Positions 17,638 to 27,058 of a stretch of DNA of 64,000 nucleotides are shown in pieces; within the stretch, counting starts at the first letter, position 1; each line of letters begins with the position of its first letter. Source of the stretch: Lachnospiraceae bacterium XBB1006 (lineage in GTDB: Bacteria > Bacillota > Clostridia > Lachnospirales > Lachnospiraceae); contig FOXT01000013.1 of NCBI GenBank assembly GCA_900115795.1, forward strand, positions 1 to 64,000. The letters run 5' to 3'. The translations under genes and the position numbers were made by a program. Under the pieces are notes generated by a model that saw only the letters and a program-made list of their open reading frames with translations, did no database searches and was not told the DNA's origin.

Positions 17638-17895
17638 GTGGAAGAAAGAAATTTAAGAAAAACACGTGTTGGTAAAGTTGTTAGCAACAAGATGGATAAG
17701 ACCATCGTTGTAGCTGTTGAAGACAATGTAAAACATGCTTTATACGGCAAAATCGTGAAGAAAACTTATAAACTGAAAGCGCATGACGAAGAGAACACCT
17801 GTAACATCGGTGACACCGTAAAGGTTATGGAAACAAGACCATTATCAAAGGATAAGAGATGGAGACTTGTGGAAGTCATGGAAAGAGTAAAATAA
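17638..17895 (+). CDS. rpsQ: 30S ribosomal protein S17
   Basis: 85 residues with the OB-fold signature [20 protein letters not shown]. Starts with GTG behind AAAGGAGC. S17 is a primary 16S binder in the body of the 30S. Confidence 0.97.
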   Translation: MEERNLRKTRVGKVVSNKMDKTIVVAVEDNVKHALYGKIVKKTYKLKAHDEENTCNIGDTVKVMETRPLSKDKRWRLVEVMERVK

Positions 17896-17913
17896 TTAAA
17901 GGAGGCTACCCGC

Positions 17914-18282
17914 ATGATTCAACAGGAAAGTAGATTGAAAGTAGCCGATAATACAGGAGCAAAAGAAATTCTTTGTATCCGTGTTATGGGTGGTTCAACT
18001 AGAAGATATGCGAATATCGGTGATATCATTACTGCTACGGTCAAAGATGCAACACCAGGCGGAGTTGTAAAGAAAGGTGACGTAGTAAAAGCAGTAGTAG
18101 TTCGTACTGTAAAAGGTGCACGTCGTAAAGACGGTTCATATATCAAATTTGATGAAAATGCAGCTGTCATTATTAAAGATGACAAGACCCCAAAAGGAAC
18201 TCGTATTTTTGGACCAGTAGCTAGAGAGCTTCGTGACAAACAGTTTATGAAGATTGTTTCCCTGGCACCGGAAGTATTATAG
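17914..18282 (+). CDS. rplN: 50S ribosomal protein L14
   Basis: 122 residues: [20 protein letters not shown] and the C-terminal [21 protein letters not shown]14 forms an inter-subunit bridge and is the docking site of the silencing factor RsfS. AAAGGAGG precedes the ATG. Confidence 0.98.
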   Translation: MIQQESRLKVADNTGAKEILCIRVMGGSTRRYANIGDIITATVKDATPGGVVKKGDVVKAVVVRTVKGARRKDGSYIKFDENAAVIIKDDKTPKGTRIFGPVARELRDKQFMKIVSLAPEVL

Positions 18283-18296
18283 GAGGAATAAAGGGA

Positions 18297-18602
18297 ATGT
18301 TAAAGATTAAGAAGGGCGATACAGTTAAAGTTATCGCAGGAAAAGATAGAGATAAACAGGGAAAAGTAATCGCTGTTAATCAGAAGAATCACACAGTCCT
18401 GGTAGAGGGTGTTAACATGGTTAAGAAACACACCAAGCCAAGCATGGCAAACCAGGAAGGTGGAATCATCTCCCAGGAAGCTGCTCTTGATATTTCTAAT
18501 GTAATGTTAGTACATGATGGAAAAGCTACCAGAGTAGGTTTCAAAATGGACGGAGATAAAAAAGTACGTTACGCTAAATCTACAGGCGATATTATTGACT
18601 AA
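18297..18602 (+). CDS. rplX: 50S ribosomal protein L24
   Basis: 101 residues with the KOW motif ([20 protein letters not shown]). L24 is an early assembly protein near the tunnel exit. Follows rplN by 14 bp behind AGGAGG. Confidence 0.98.
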   Translation: MLKIKKGDTVKVIAGKDRDKQGKVIAVNQKNHTVLVEGVNMVKKHTKPSMANQEGGIISQEAALDISNVMLVHDGKATRVGFKMDGDKKVRYAKSTGDIID

Positions 18603-18625
18603 TTTTTGAGAGGAGGAAACATAAG

Positions 18626-19165
18626 TTGAGTAGACTGAAAGAAAACTATCAGAACGAAATTGTACCAGCAATGGTCAAAAAATTCGGATATAAAAACATT
18701 ATGCAGGTACCGAAACTCGATAAAATTGTTATTAATATGGGTGTAGGTGAAGCAAAAGAAAATGCAAAATTATTAGAAGCAGCTATGGGCGACTTGGAGA
18801 TCATCGCTGGTCAGAAACCAGTTGTTACCAGAGCAAAGAATTCCATCGCTAACTTTAAGTTAAGAGAGGGAATGGCAATTGGATGTAAAGTTACATTAAG
18901 AGGCGAGAAGATGTATGAATTTGCCGATCGTTTGATCAATCTTGCACTTCCTCGTGTACGTGACTTCCGTGGAGTAAATCCAAACGCATTTGATGGAAGA
19001 GGAAACTATGCACTTGGAATCAAAGAGCAGTTAATCTTCCCTGAAATTGAGTATGATAAGGTTGACAAAGTTAGAGGTATGGACGTAATTTTCGTTACAA
19101 CTGCTAACACAGACGAAGAGGCTCGTGAACTTTTAACACAGTTCCATATGCCTTTTGCGAAATAA
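18626..19165 (+). CDS. rplE: 50S ribosomal protein L5
   Basis: 179 residues; [20 protein letters not shown] and [20 protein letters not shown] are the family motifs. It binds 5S rRNA with L18. Start is TTG behind GAGGAGGAAAC, an uncommon but well-supported start that may lower translation. Confidence 0.98.
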   Translation: MSRLKENYQNEIVPAMVKKFGYKNIMQVPKLDKIVINMGVGEAKENAKLLEAAMGDLEIIAGQKPVVTRAKNSIANFKLREGMAIGCKVTLRGEKMYEFADRLINLALPRVRDFRGVNPNAFDGRGNYALGIKEQLIFPEIEYDKVDKVRGMDVIFVTTANTDEEARELLTQFHMPFAK

Positions 19166-19183
19166 TCAGGAGGGAATTTTATC

Positions 19184-19369
19184 ATGGCAAAAACATCTAT
19201 GAAAGTAAAGCAGCAGCGCAAACAGAAATTCTCTACCAGAGAATATAGTCGTTGCAGAATTTGTGGACGTCCACATGCTTATTTGAGAAAATACGGAATC
19301 TGTAGAGTTTGCTTCCGTGAATTAGCATACAAGGGTCAGATCCCAGGAGTTAAAAAGGCAAGCTGGTAA
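19184..19369 (+). CDS. rpsZ: 30S ribosomal protein S14, zinc-binding type Z
   Basis: 61 residues with an intact zinc ribbon C24/C27/C40/C43 ([20 protein letters not shown]). The short zinc form is typical of Firmicutes; zinc-free S14 copies elsewhere usually replace it during zinc shortage. Placed between rplE and rpsH, the standard spc order. Confidence 0.98.
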   Translation: MAKTSMKVKQQRKQKFSTREYSRCRICGRPHAYLRKYGICRVCFRELAYKGQIPGVKKASW

Positions 19370-19406
19370 GAGTTGGCCAGTAACGAAAATTTAGGAGGAA
19401 AAATTA

Positions 19407-19811
19407 ATGCATACAACAAGTGATCCAATTGCAGATATGCTTACAAGAATCCGTAATGCCAACACTGCAAAACATGATACAGTTGATGTACCTGCTTCTA
19501 AAATGAAAGTCGCAATTGCTGACATCCTTGTAAAAGAAGGATATATCGTGAAATATGACTTAATTGAAGATGGTACGTTCAAAACAATTCGCATCACCTT
19601 GAAATACGGTAGCGATAAGAATGAGAAGATCATTACAGGAATCAAGAGAATTTCTAAACCAGGTTTACGTGTATACGCTGGTAAAGATGAGTTACCTCGT
19701 GTTCTTGGTGGTTTGGGAATCGCTATCCTTTCTACAAATCATGGTGTTATCACTGACAAAGAAGCTCGCAAGCTTCAGGTTGGTGGAGAAGTATTAGCAT
19801 TTGTTTGGTAA
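19407..19811 (+). CDS. rpsH: 30S ribosomal protein S8
   Basis: 134 residues: [20 protein letters not shown] start and [20 protein letters not shown] end. S8 nucleates the central 30S domain and in E. coli represses the spc operon by binding mRNA. Here a perfect 13-bp hairpin begins inside its last codons. Confidence 0.98.
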   Translation: MHTTSDPIADMLTRIRNANTAKHDTVDVPASKMKVAIADILVKEGYIVKYDLIEDGTFKTIRITLKYGSDKNEKIITGIKRISKPGLRVYAGKDELPRVLGGLGIAILSTNHGVITDKEARKLQVGGEVLAFVW

Positions 19812-19836
19812 TTTGTAACTTAGGTTACAAATTACC
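19807..19836 (+). promoter_or_regulatory. Perfect 13-bp hairpin overlapping the rpsH stop codon
   Basis: GGTAATTTGTAAC (19807-19819), loop TTAG, GTTACAAATTACC (19824-19836). The TAA stop lies inside the 5' arm. The following bases are TTATAGAG, not a T-run, so termination should be weak. An mRNA processing, 3'-end stabilising or S8-related role is possible. Confidence 0.65.
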
Positions 19837-19892
19837 TTATAGAGTAGCATAGAAATAGGCGAAAGCCAATACAAGAATTAGGAGGTACGGGC

Positions 19893-20432
19893 ATGTCACG
19901 TATAGGAAGAATGCCAATCGCAGTTCCAAGCGGAGTAACCGTTGAAATTGCAGAAAATAATCATGTGACTGTAAAAGGTCCTAAGGGAACTCTTGAGAGA
20001 ACCCTTCCATCTGAAATGGAAATCAAATTGGATGGAACAGAAGTAACTGTTACAAGACCAAATGATTTGAAGAGAATGAAATCTTTGCACGGATTGACAA
20101 GAACTCTGATCAACAACATGGTAGTTGGTGTAACAGAAGGATACACAAAAGAGCTTATCGTAGACGGTGTTGGATACAGAGCAGCGAAATCCGGAAAAAC
20201 ACTAACATTAAACCTTGGATTTTCTCATCCGGTTGAAATGGAAGATCCAGAAGGCGTAGAATGTACTGTAGATGCAAATAAGATTACTGTAAAAGGTATC
20301 GATAAAGAAAAGGTTGGCCAATACGCAGCTGAAATCAGAGATAAGAGAAGACCTGAACCGTATAAAGGTAAAGGTATTCGTTACGCTGATGAAGTTATTA
20401 GACGTAAAGTTGGTAAGACTGGTAAGAAATAA
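19893..20432 (+). CDS. rplF: 50S ribosomal protein L6
   Basis: 179 residues with two L6 domains and the C-terminal [20 protein letters not shown]. Located near the GTPase-associated centre. The 81-bp gap before it contains the rpsH hairpin and an AGGAGG site. Confidence 0.98.
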   Translation: MSRIGRMPIAVPSGVTVEIAENNHVTVKGPKGTLERTLPSEMEIKLDGTEVTVTRPNDLKRMKSLHGLTRTLINNMVVGVTEGYTKELIVDGVGYRAAKSGKTLTLNLGFSHPVEMEDPEGVECTVDANKITVKGIDKEKVGQYAAEIRDKRRPEPYKGKGIRYADEVIRRKVGKTGKK

Positions 20433-20451
20433 TTAAAGGAGTGGACAAGAA

Positions 20452-20814
20452 ATGGTTAAAAAGAAATCTAGAACTTTAGTTCGTTTAGATAAACATAGAA
20501 GAGTACGTAATCGTTTCGCAGGTACAACTGAGAGACCACGTTTGGCTGTGTTTAGAAGTAATAATCATATGTATGCTCAGATTATTGATGACACAGTTGG
20601 AAATACCCTTTGCTCAGCTTCTACATTAGAGAAAGATTTGAAGCTTGAGAAAACTAATAACGTTGAAGCGGCTGCTGCGGTTGGAACAGCTGTTGCAAAG
20701 AAAGCTTTAGAAAAAGGGATTACAACGGTAGTTTTTGATAGAGGCGGCTTTAAATATGATGGAAAAATTAAAGCACTTGCTGAAGCAGCAAGAGAAGCTG
20801 GTTTAACATTCTAA
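20452..20814 (+). CDS. rplR: 50S ribosomal protein L18
   Basis: 120 residues; RHRR-type basic N-terminus ([17 protein letters not shown]) and [20 protein letters not shown]-like end ([17 protein letters not shown]). Binds 5S rRNA with L5. AAAGGAG upstream. Confidence 0.98.
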   Translation: MVKKKSRTLVRLDKHRRVRNRFAGTTERPRLAVFRSNNHMYAQIIDDTVGNTLCSASTLEKDLKLEKTNNVEAAAAVGTAVAKKALEKGITTVVFDRGGFKYDGKIKALAEAAREAGLTF

Positions 20815-20832
20815 CAAGGAGGAAACGAGTAC

Positions 20833-21342
20833 ATGAAACGTACAATCATTGATACAAAACAGCTTGAACTCGAAGATAAAGTTGTATCTATCAAACGTGT
20901 TACGAAAGTTGTAAAAGGCGGAAATAACATGAGATTTACAGCTTTGGTCGTTGTTGGTGACAACAATGGTCACGTGGGCGTAGGCTTAGGAAAAGCAAAA
21001 GAAATTCCTGAAGCAATCCGTAAGGGTAAAGAAGACGCTATGAAGAATCTAATCTTCGTTAAGCTTGATGAGAATAATAGTATTACACATGACATTACCG
21101 GAAAACATACCGGAGCTAGTGTGTTATTAAAGAGAGCACCTCAAGGTACTGGAGTTATCGCTGGTGGTCCAGCTCGTGCCGTATGTGAGTTGGCCGGCAT
21201 TAAGAACATTCGTACCAAATCTTTGGGATCTAACAACAAGCGTAACGTAGTACTGGCTACTATGGATGCGCTTCGCCAGTTGAAATCTCCTGAAGAAGTT
21301 GCAAAACTCCGCGGTAAATCTGTAGAAGAGATACTTGGTTAA
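20833..21342 (+). CDS. rpsE: 30S ribosomal protein S5
   Basis: 169 residues: double-stranded RNA-binding-like N-domain ([20 protein letters not shown]) and C-domain ([20 protein letters not shown]). S5 takes part in decoding accuracy. AAGGAGG precedes the ATG. Confidence 0.98.
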   Translation: MKRTIIDTKQLELEDKVVSIKRVTKVVKGGNNMRFTALVVVGDNNGHVGVGLGKAKEIPEAIRKGKEDAMKNLIFVKLDENNSITHDITGKHTGASVLLKRAPQGTGVIAGGPARAVCELAGIKNIRTKSLGSNNKRNVVLATMDALRQLKSPEEVAKLRGKSVEEILG

Positions 21343-21355
21343 GGAGGGAAAAAAC

Positions 21356-21538
21356 ATGGCTAAGACATTAAAAATTACACTTGTGAAATCTCCAATTGGA
21401 GCTGTACCAAAGAATAGAAAAACTGTTGAAGCTTTAGGACTTCACAAACTTCATCAGACGGTTGAAAAACCTGACAATGATGCTGTTCGTGGTATGATTC
21501 ACCAGGTTAAACATTTAATCAAAGTAGAAGAGAACTAA
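21356..21538 (+). CDS. rpmD: 50S ribosomal protein L30
   Basis: 60 residues, the normal bacterial length, with [23 protein letters not shown] 21356 follows AAGGAGGG; the upstream TTG at 21335 lies within rpsE and is not needed. Confidence 0.97.
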   Translation: MAKTLKITLVKSPIGAVPKNRKTVEALGLHKLHQTVEKPDNDAVRGMIHQVKHLIKVEEN

Positions 21539-21562
21539 TCAATTTAGATAGGAGGTGTCAGA

Positions 21563-22003
21563 ATGGAATTATCAAATTTAAGACCTGCAGCAGGTTCTAA
21601 ACATAGTGATAACTTCAGAAGAGGACGTGGACACGGTTCAGGAAACGGAAAGACCGCTGGTAAAGGACACAAGGGACAGAAAGCTCGTTCCGGAGCTCCT
21701 AGACCAGGTTTTGAAGGTGGCCAGATGCCATTATTCAGACGTATTCCGAAGAGAGGATTTAAGAATAGAAATAGCTTAAACATCGTTGGAATCAATGTTT
21801 CTGCATTAGAAAGATTTGAAAATGGTTCTGAGGTTACAATCGAAGCGTTACTTGAGAGCGGAATCGTTAAAAATCCAAGAGATGGTGTTAAAATTCTTGG
21901 AAATGGAGAACTTACCAAAAAGCTTACAGTAAAGGCAAATGCATTCAGTGAAGGTGCAAAAGCAAAGATTGAGGCTGCTGGTGGAAATGTCGAGGTGATC
22001 TAA
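21563..22003 (+). CDS. rplO: 50S ribosomal protein L15
   Basis: 146 residues with the glycine-rich N-terminal tail ([20 protein letters not shown]) that threads into 23S rRNA. The stop TAATG overlaps the secY start. Confidence 0.98.
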   Translation: MELSNLRPAAGSKHSDNFRRGRGHGSGNGKTAGKGHKGQKARSGAPRPGFEGGQMPLFRRIPKRGFKNRNSLNIVGINVSALERFENGSEVTIEALLESGIVKNPRDGVKILGNGELTKKLTVKANAFSEGAKAKIEAAGGNVEVI

Positions 22004-23319
22004 TGTTAGAGACACTTCGGGGCGCGTTTAAAGTAAAAGAGTTAAGAGTAAAATTATTTTTTACATTTTGTATGTTAGTGGTAATCCGTGTAGGATCCCA
22101 GATTCCACTACCTGGAGTTGACGCTGAGTTGTTCCAGCAGTGGTTTGCAAACAATACAGGTGATTCTTTTGGATTTATGAATGCAATTACCGGTGGATCT
22201 TTTGAAAAGATGTCTGTATTTGCATTGAGTATCACGCCATACATTACTTCATCCATTATTATGCAGTTGTTAACAATTGCAATTCCTGCATTGAGCGAAA
22301 TGCAGATGGATGGAGAAGAAGGTAGAAAGAAAATTGTTTCTATTACACGTTATGTGACTGTAGGGTTATCCCTGATAGAATCCATTGCTATGAGCATTGG
22401 ATTCTCCAGAATGGGATATGTTACGGATGAGTCTCCGCTTACCTACGTAAGCATGGTTGTTGGTTTGACCGCTGGCTCTGCAGTCTTGATGTGGATTGGA
22501 GAACGTATTACGGAAAAAGGTGTTGGTAATGGTATTTCTATCGTATTGATTATCAATATCATTTCCAGAATTCCATCCGATATGATTTCCCTTTGGGATA
22601 AATTCGTAAATGGAAAGAATATTGGTAATGCAGTTGTTGCTGCAGTAATTATTCTTGCAGTTATTCTTGCTACAATTGTGTTGGTAGTAATTCTGCAGGA
22701 AGCAAAACGTACAATTCCTGTACAGTATTCAAAAAAGGTAGTTGGTAATAAGCAGGTTGGTGGACAGAGCTCCCAGATTCCGTTAAAGGTTAATACCGCG
22801 GGTGTTATTCCGGTAATCTTTGCTCAGTCTTTATTAACTACACCGGTTATTATCGCTTCTTTAATCGGTAAGTCCGAAGGTACTGGAATTGGACATAAGA
22901 TTTTAAGAGGTTTAAGCCAGTCTAACTGGTGTAATCCAAACCAGCCGATTTACTCAATTGGCTTGGTAGTATACATTTTGCTTATCATCGCATTTGCTTA
23001 CTTCTATACAGAAATTAGCTTTAACCCATTAGAGGTTGCTAATAACATGAAGAAGCAAGGTGGATTTATTCCGGGTATTAGACCTGGTAAACCAACTAGC
23101 GATTACCTTACAAACATGCTGAAATATATCGTATTTATTGGTGCGGTAGGTTTGGTTATTGTTTCGGTTATTCCAATCATTTTCAATGGTGTATTTAAGG
23201 CAGATGTTTCCTTTGGAGGAACATCCCTAATCATCATCGTAGGTGTTGTGGTTGAAACGTTAAACCAGATTGAATCTCAGATGCGTGTACGGAATTACAA
23301 AGGTTTCTTAAAAGATTAA
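22003..23319 (+). CDS. secY: Protein translocase subunit SecY
   Basis: 438 residues with ten predicted membrane helices; the first region holds IRVGSQIPLPGVDAELFQQW, helix 2 TPYITSSIIMQLLTIAIPAL, and a cytoplasmic loop IPVQYSKKVVGNKQVGGQSS. Central pore of the SecYEG channel for exported and membrane proteins. Start overlaps rplO by one base, coupling it to ribosomal synthesis. Confidence 0.98.
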   Translation: MLETLRGAFKVKELRVKLFFTFCMLVVIRVGSQIPLPGVDAELFQQWFANNTGDSFGFMNAITGGSFEKMSVFALSITPYITSSIIMQLLTIAIPALSEMQMDGEEGRKKIVSITRYVTVGLSLIESIAMSIGFSRMGYVTDESPLTYVSMVVGLTAGSAVLMWIGERITEKGVGNGISIVLIINIISRIPSDMISLWDKFVNGKNIGNAVVAAVIILAVILATIVLVVILQEAKRTIPVQYSKKVVGNKQVGGQSSQIPLKVNTAGVIPVIFAQSLLTTPVIIASLIGKSEGTGIGHKILRGLSQSNWCNPNQPIYSIGLVVYILLIIAFAYFYTEISFNPLEVANNMKKQGGFIPGIRPGKPTSDYLTNMLKYIVFIGAVGLVIVSVIPIIFNGVFKADVSFGGTSLIIIVGVVVETLNQIESQMRVRNYKGFLKD

Positions 23320-23332
23320 TGATGTTTAGATT

Positions 23333-23387
23333 GGGCGGGCTTTCGCCCGTCCGGTCTATAAAGTTGCACGAGTAGGTCGCCTACTCG
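23333..23387 (+). repeat. Two adjacent hairpins between secY and adk
   Basis: First GGGCGGGC-tttc-GCCCGTCC (23333-23352, one G-U pair), then CGAGTAGG-tcg-CCTACTCG (23369-23387). Neither is followed by a T-run. They separate the ribosomal/Sec part from adk-map-infA and may tune or process the transcript. Confidence 0.6.
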
Positions 23388-23422
23388 ATTTGTGTTATAG
23401 CGGTATTTTTTATGGAGGCAAC

Positions 23423-24067
23423 ATGAAGCTTATTATGTTAGGTGCTCCTGGGGCAGGAAAAGGCTCACAGGCAAAGGTGTTATCTGATAAGTATGGAATT
23501 CCACATATTTCAACTGGAGATATTTTCCGTGCGAACATCAAAGAGGGAACTGAGTTAGGCAAAAAAGCAAAAAAATATATGGATCAGGGACTTTTGGTTC
23601 CGGACGAATTAGTTTGCGATTTAGTAGTAGATAGAATAAAACAAAGTGACTGCGCAAATGGATTTATTTTGGATGGTTTTCCAAGAACAATTCCACAGGC
23701 GGAAAGCCTGGATGCAGCGCTTGATCAGATAGACGAGGCTATGGACTTCGCTATTGACCTTGAGGTCGCAGATGAAGTCATAGTTGACCGCATGGGCGGT
23801 CGTAGAGCCTGTCTGAAATGTGGTGCAACCTATCATTTGATAAACATGAAACCACAAAAAGATGGGATATGCGATCGATGTGGTGAAGCGCTTGTTTTGC
23901 GTGATGATGATAAACCAGAGACGGTCAAGAAACGTTTGACGGTATATCATGACCAGACAAAACCGCTCATAGAGTATTACAGAAAAAAAGGTATTTTAAA
24001 AGAATTTGATGGTACCAAGTTACCACAAGAGGTAACAAACGATATTATCAGAATGCTTGGAGAGTAG
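23423..24067 (+). CDS. adk: Adenylate kinase
   Basis: 214 residues. P-loop GAPGAGKGSQ, NMP-binding region, and a LID with four cysteines (CLKCGATYH and CDRCGEAL), the zinc-binding form common in Gram-positives. Interconverts ATP plus AMP with 2 ADP. ATG 23423 follows TGGAGG; an upstream in-frame ATG at 23390 has no site. Ends 2 bp before map. Confidence 0.98.
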   Translation: MKLIMLGAPGAGKGSQAKVLSDKYGIPHISTGDIFRANIKEGTELGKKAKKYMDQGLLVPDELVCDLVVDRIKQSDCANGFILDGFPRTIPQAESLDAALDQIDEAMDFAIDLEVADEVIVDRMGGRRACLKCGATYHLINMKPQKDGICDRCGEALVLRDDDKPETVKKRLTVYHDQTKPLIEYYRKKGILKEFDGTKLPQEVTNDIIRMLGE

Positions 24068-24069
24068 AT

Positions 24070-24858
24070 ATGGCAATTACGATTAAATCAGAAAGAGAAA
24101 TTGAATTAATGAGAGAAGCGGGTGTCATTCTCGCCAAAGTTCACCAGGAGCTTGGCCATGAGCTAAAGGCAGGAATGTCAACGTTACAGGTGGATCGCCT
24201 GGGAGAGGAAATGATTCGTTCTTATGGATGCATTCCTTCTTTTAAGGGATATAACGGATATCCTGGAAGCGTTTGTGTGTCGATTAATGATGAAGTCGTA
24301 CATGGGATTCCAAAGAAAAGCCGTATTATTAAAGAGGGAGATATCGTGAGTCTGGATATCGGAGTTATTCATAAGGGATACCAGTCCGATGCAGCAAGAA
24401 CCCACGGTATCGGAGAGATTTCTGAAGAGGCTAAACTTTTGATAGAAAGAACGCGTCAAAGCTTCTTCGAAGGAATGAAATGTGCGCAGGCCGGTAGACA
24501 TCTTGGAGAAGTATCAGCCGCCATTGGAACCTATGCAGAAAGCTTTGGATATGGCGTTGTTCGGGATTTGTGCGGACATGGAATCGGAACCAACATGCAT
24601 GAGGATCCACAGATTCCAAATTATAAACCTCTGCGAAGAGGACCATTGCTGAAAGCAGGAATGACGCTTGCGATTGAGCCGATGATTGATATCGGAACAT
24701 GGGAAGTGGAATGGTTGGATGATGATTGGACAGTAGTGACAGCGGATGGAAGTTTGTCCGCACACTATGAGAATACCATTCTTATTACAGAGAATGGTAT
24801 GCCGGAGATTTTTACTCTTACAGAGGAAGAAATCGCTGAAGGAATTTATAAATTTTAA
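24070..24858 (+). CDS. map: Methionine aminopeptidase, type I
   Basis: 262 residues. Metal ligands are visible in DIGVIHKGYQSDAARTHGIG (two Asp), CGHGIGTNMHEDP (His), AIEPMID (Glu) and HYENTILIT (Glu); VVHGIPKKS holds the conserved His. Removes the starter methionine from new proteins. Third gene of the secY-adk-map-infA block. Confidence 0.97.
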   Translation: MAITIKSEREIELMREAGVILAKVHQELGHELKAGMSTLQVDRLGEEMIRSYGCIPSFKGYNGYPGSVCVSINDEVVHGIPKKSRIIKEGDIVSLDIGVIHKGYQSDAARTHGIGEISEEAKLLIERTRQSFFEGMKCAQAGRHLGEVSAAIGTYAESFGYGVVRDLCGHGIGTNMHEDPQIPNYKPLRRGPLLKAGMTLAIEPMIDIGTWEVEWLDDDWTVVTADGSLSAHYENTILITENGMPEIFTLTEEEIAEGIYKF

Positions 24859-24882
24859 GTTAGAATGGCAGGAGGATAACAG

Positions 24883-25101
24883 ATGTCAAAAGCAGATGTG
24901 ATTGAAGTAGAAGGTGTGGTAGTTGAAAAACTCCCAAATGCATTCTTCAAAGTTGAGCTGGAAAACAAACATCAGATTCTGGCAACAATCAGTGGTAAGT
25001 TAAGAATGAATTTTATTCGTATTTTACCAGGTGATAAAGTTACAATTGAAATGTCCCCATATGATTTGACAAAAGGAAGAATCATTTGGAGAGATAAATA
25101 A
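24883..25101 (+). CDS. infA: Translation initiation factor IF-1
   Basis: 72 residues, the standard length, S1-like OB fold: [20 protein letters not shown] and [20 protein letters not shown]. Binds the 30S A site during initiation. GCAGGAGG precedes the ATG. No KOW-domain gene sits between map and infA here. Confidence 0.98.
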   Translation: MSKADVIEVEGVVVEKLPNAFFKVELENKHQILATISGKLRMNFIRILPGDKVTIEMSPYDLTKGRIIWRDK

Positions 25102-25109
25102 AAAAACAC

Positions 25110-25138
25110 TTGATTTCTAAGAAGTGTTATGTTACAAT
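25110..25138 (+). promoter_or_regulatory. Internal promoter before rpmJ and the alpha operon
   Basis: TTGATT (25110-25115), 17-bp spacer, TACAAT (25133-25138). It would allow rpmJ-rpsM-rpsK-rpsD-rpoA-rplQ to be transcribed apart from the upstream genes. A hairpin AACACTT/AAGTGTT (25105-25128) overlaps it, and CCCGTA/TACGGG (25169-25182) lies in the rpmJ leader. Confidence 0.6.
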
Positions 25139-25212
25139 GCTATGTGGACGCTTTTGGAAACAAGACTGCCCGTATGTACGGGTGGGATAGTTTGTGGAAA
25201 GGAGGATTTGCT

Positions 25213-25326
25213 GTGAAGGTAAGATCATCAGTTAAACCAATTTGCGAGAAATGCAAAGTAATCAAGAGAAAAGGAAGCATCAGAATTATCTGTGAAAATC
25301 CTAAGCACAAACAGAGACAGGGCTAA
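25213..25326 (+). CDS. rpmJ: 50S ribosomal protein L36
   Basis: 37 residues, [20 protein letters not shown] onward, with zinc ligands C11, C14, C27 and H32. GTG 25213 is the start: AAAGGAGG lies upstream and the length matches the family; the longer open frame from 25129 is not coding. Confidence 0.96.
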   Translation: MKVRSSVKPICEKCKVIKRKGSIRIICENPKHKQRQG

Positions 25327-25595
25327 TATTATATTAGGCTTGTTTTTGTGGTGTAACAATTAATTCATTATGTGCGGCTGCCAATGGAGTGTATCTAGCC
25401 ATTGGTTCATAATAAAACAGTGACAAAACACTGGTTGTGGACACTTTATACCGAGAGTGAAAGCGACAGCAAATGATATCAGAGAATCGTGTTCTGCCTG
25501 ACACACATTTCAGGCCGGGGGACCGGAGCTGTCAGTAGTGGGAGACGGTTTTGCAACAGTTAATTAAGGAAAAAATTATGGAGGTGTAAACACAC
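25327..25595 (+). promoter_or_regulatory. Structured leader before rpsM, candidate alpha-operon regulator
   Basis: A 269-base gap in an otherwise compact cluster. It begins with a weak terminator-like hairpin CTAATA/TATTAG (25323-25337, then GCTTGTTTTT). Next is CCAATGG/CCATTGG (25381-25405). Then a domain closed by GACAGC/GCTGTC (25465-25470 with 25528-25533) encloses GCCTGA/TCAGGC (25496-25515) and a CCGG pair. Known: the alpha operon is feedback-controlled by S4 in other bacteria. That S4 binds this leader is inferred. Confidence 0.55.
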
Positions 25596-25964
25596 ATGGC
25601 TCGTATTGCAGGTGTAGATTTACCAAGAGAAAAACGCGTAGAAATCGGCTTAACTTATATTTACGGAATTGGTAGAGTAAGTGCCACTAAGATTCTTGAA
25701 GCAGCAGGCGTTGATGCAGACGTACGTTGCAAGGATTTAACAGACGATGACGTTAAGAAGATCAGTGCTGTTATTGATGAAACATACACCGTTGAAGGTG
25801 ATTTAAGACGTGAAATCGCTCTTAACATTAAGAGATTACAGGAAATTGGTTGCTATCGTGGAATCCGTCATAGAAAAGGACTTCCGGTACGTGGACAGCA
25901 TACCAAGAACAATGCTAGAACCAGAAAAGGTCCTAGAAGAACAGTAGCTAACAAGAAGAAATAA
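25596..25964 (+). CDS. rpsM: 30S ribosomal protein S13
   Basis: 122 residues: [20 protein letters not shown] and the basic tail [20 protein letters not shown]. Head protein contacting S19 and the P-site tRNA. First gene of the alpha block, behind a structured leader and TGGAGGTG. Confidence 0.98.
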   Translation: MARIAGVDLPREKRVEIGLTYIYGIGRVSATKILEAAGVDADVRCKDLTDDDVKKISAVIDETYTVEGDLRREIALNIKRLQEIGCYRGIRHRKGLPVRGQHTKNNARTRKGPRRTVANKKK

Positions 25965-26010
25965 GATTTGAAACATTGATTAAATATTAAGAAAGTAGGT
26001 TAGTTTAGAT

Positions 26011-26406
26011 ATGGCAAAACAGGTTGCAAAGAAAAATGCAAAACGTCGTGTAAAGAAAAACGTTGAACACGGACAGGCACATATTCAGGCATCTTTCAAC
26101 AATACAATTGTAACAATTACAGATGCTCAGGGTAACGCTCTTTCATGGGCAAGTGCTGGTGGTCTTGGATTTAGAGGTTCAAGAAAATCTACTCCATATG
26201 CTGCACAGGTAGCAGCTGAGACAGCTACAAAGGCTGCACTCATTCATGGATTAAAGACTGTAGATGTAATGGTTAAAGGTCCTGGATCTGGAAGAGAAGC
26301 AGCAATCCGCGCACTTTCCGCTAGTGGATTAGATGTAGTAAGTATTAAGGATGTTACTCCGGTACCACATAACGGATGTCGTCCACCAAAACGTAGAAGA
26401 GTCTAA
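26011..26406 (+). CDS. rpsK: 30S ribosomal protein S11
   Basis: 131 residues; [20 protein letters not shown] and [17 protein letters not shown] are the family motifs. Forms part of the platform near the E site. The upstream site is weak (AAGTAGG). Confidence 0.98.
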   Translation: MAKQVAKKNAKRRVKKNVEHGQAHIQASFNNTIVTITDAQGNALSWASAGGLGFRGSRKSTPYAAQVAAETATKAALIHGLKTVDVMVKGPGSGREAAIRALSASGLDVVSIKDVTPVPHNGCRPPKRRRV

Positions 26407-26424
26407 TAAGGAGGAGATTGACAA

Positions 26425-27018
26425 ATGGCAGTAAATAGAACTCCAGTTTTAAAAAGATGTAGATCCCTTGATTTGGATCCAATCGTTTTAGGATATAATA
26501 AGAAATCTAGAAGACAGTCTAACAGAGGAAATAGAAAAATCTCTGAGTATGGTCTTCAGTTGAGAGAAAAACAGAAAGCGAAATTCATTTATGGTGTTTT
26601 GGAAAAACCTTTCCACAACTACTATGAGAAAGCTGATAGACAGCCAGGAATGACAGGTCCTAACCTTATGATCCTGTTAGAGAGAAGATTAGATAACGTA
26701 ATCTTCCGTCTTGGTTTCGCAAGAACAAGAAGAGAAGCAAGACAGATTGTAGACCACAAGCATGTTCTTGTAAATGGTAAGAAGGTTAATATTCCATCTT
26801 ACTTAATCAAAGCCGGAGATGTGATCGAACTTACAGAGAAGGCTAAATCTTCCGTTAAATATAAAGACATCATCGAAGTAACAGGTGGAAGATTAGTTCC
26901 GGAATGGTTAGATGTTGACCAGGAAAACTTCAAGGCAACTGTAAAAGAGTTACCAAGCAGAGATGCAATTGATGTTCCTGTTGACGAAATGCTTATTGTC
27001 GAGTTATATTCTAAATAA
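26425..27018 (+). CDS. rpsD: 30S ribosomal protein S4
   Basis: 197 residues with the S4 RNA-binding domain (MILLERRLDNVIFRLGFART; VDHKHVLVNGKKVNIPSYLI). No N-terminal cysteine cluster, the zinc-free form. Primary 16S binder and candidate regulator of this block. AAGGAGG precedes it. Confidence 0.98.
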   Translation: MAVNRTPVLKRCRSLDLDPIVLGYNKKSRRQSNRGNRKISEYGLQLREKQKAKFIYGVLEKPFHNYYEKADRQPGMTGPNLMILLERRLDNVIFRLGFARTRREARQIVDHKHVLVNGKKVNIPSYLIKAGDVIELTEKAKSSVKYKDIIEVTGGRLVPEWLDVDQENFKATVKELPSRDAIDVPVDEMLIVELYSK

Positions 27019-27058
27019 TAATTGGTAAGCAATAGAACTTAGAAGGAGGGACTTTGTA

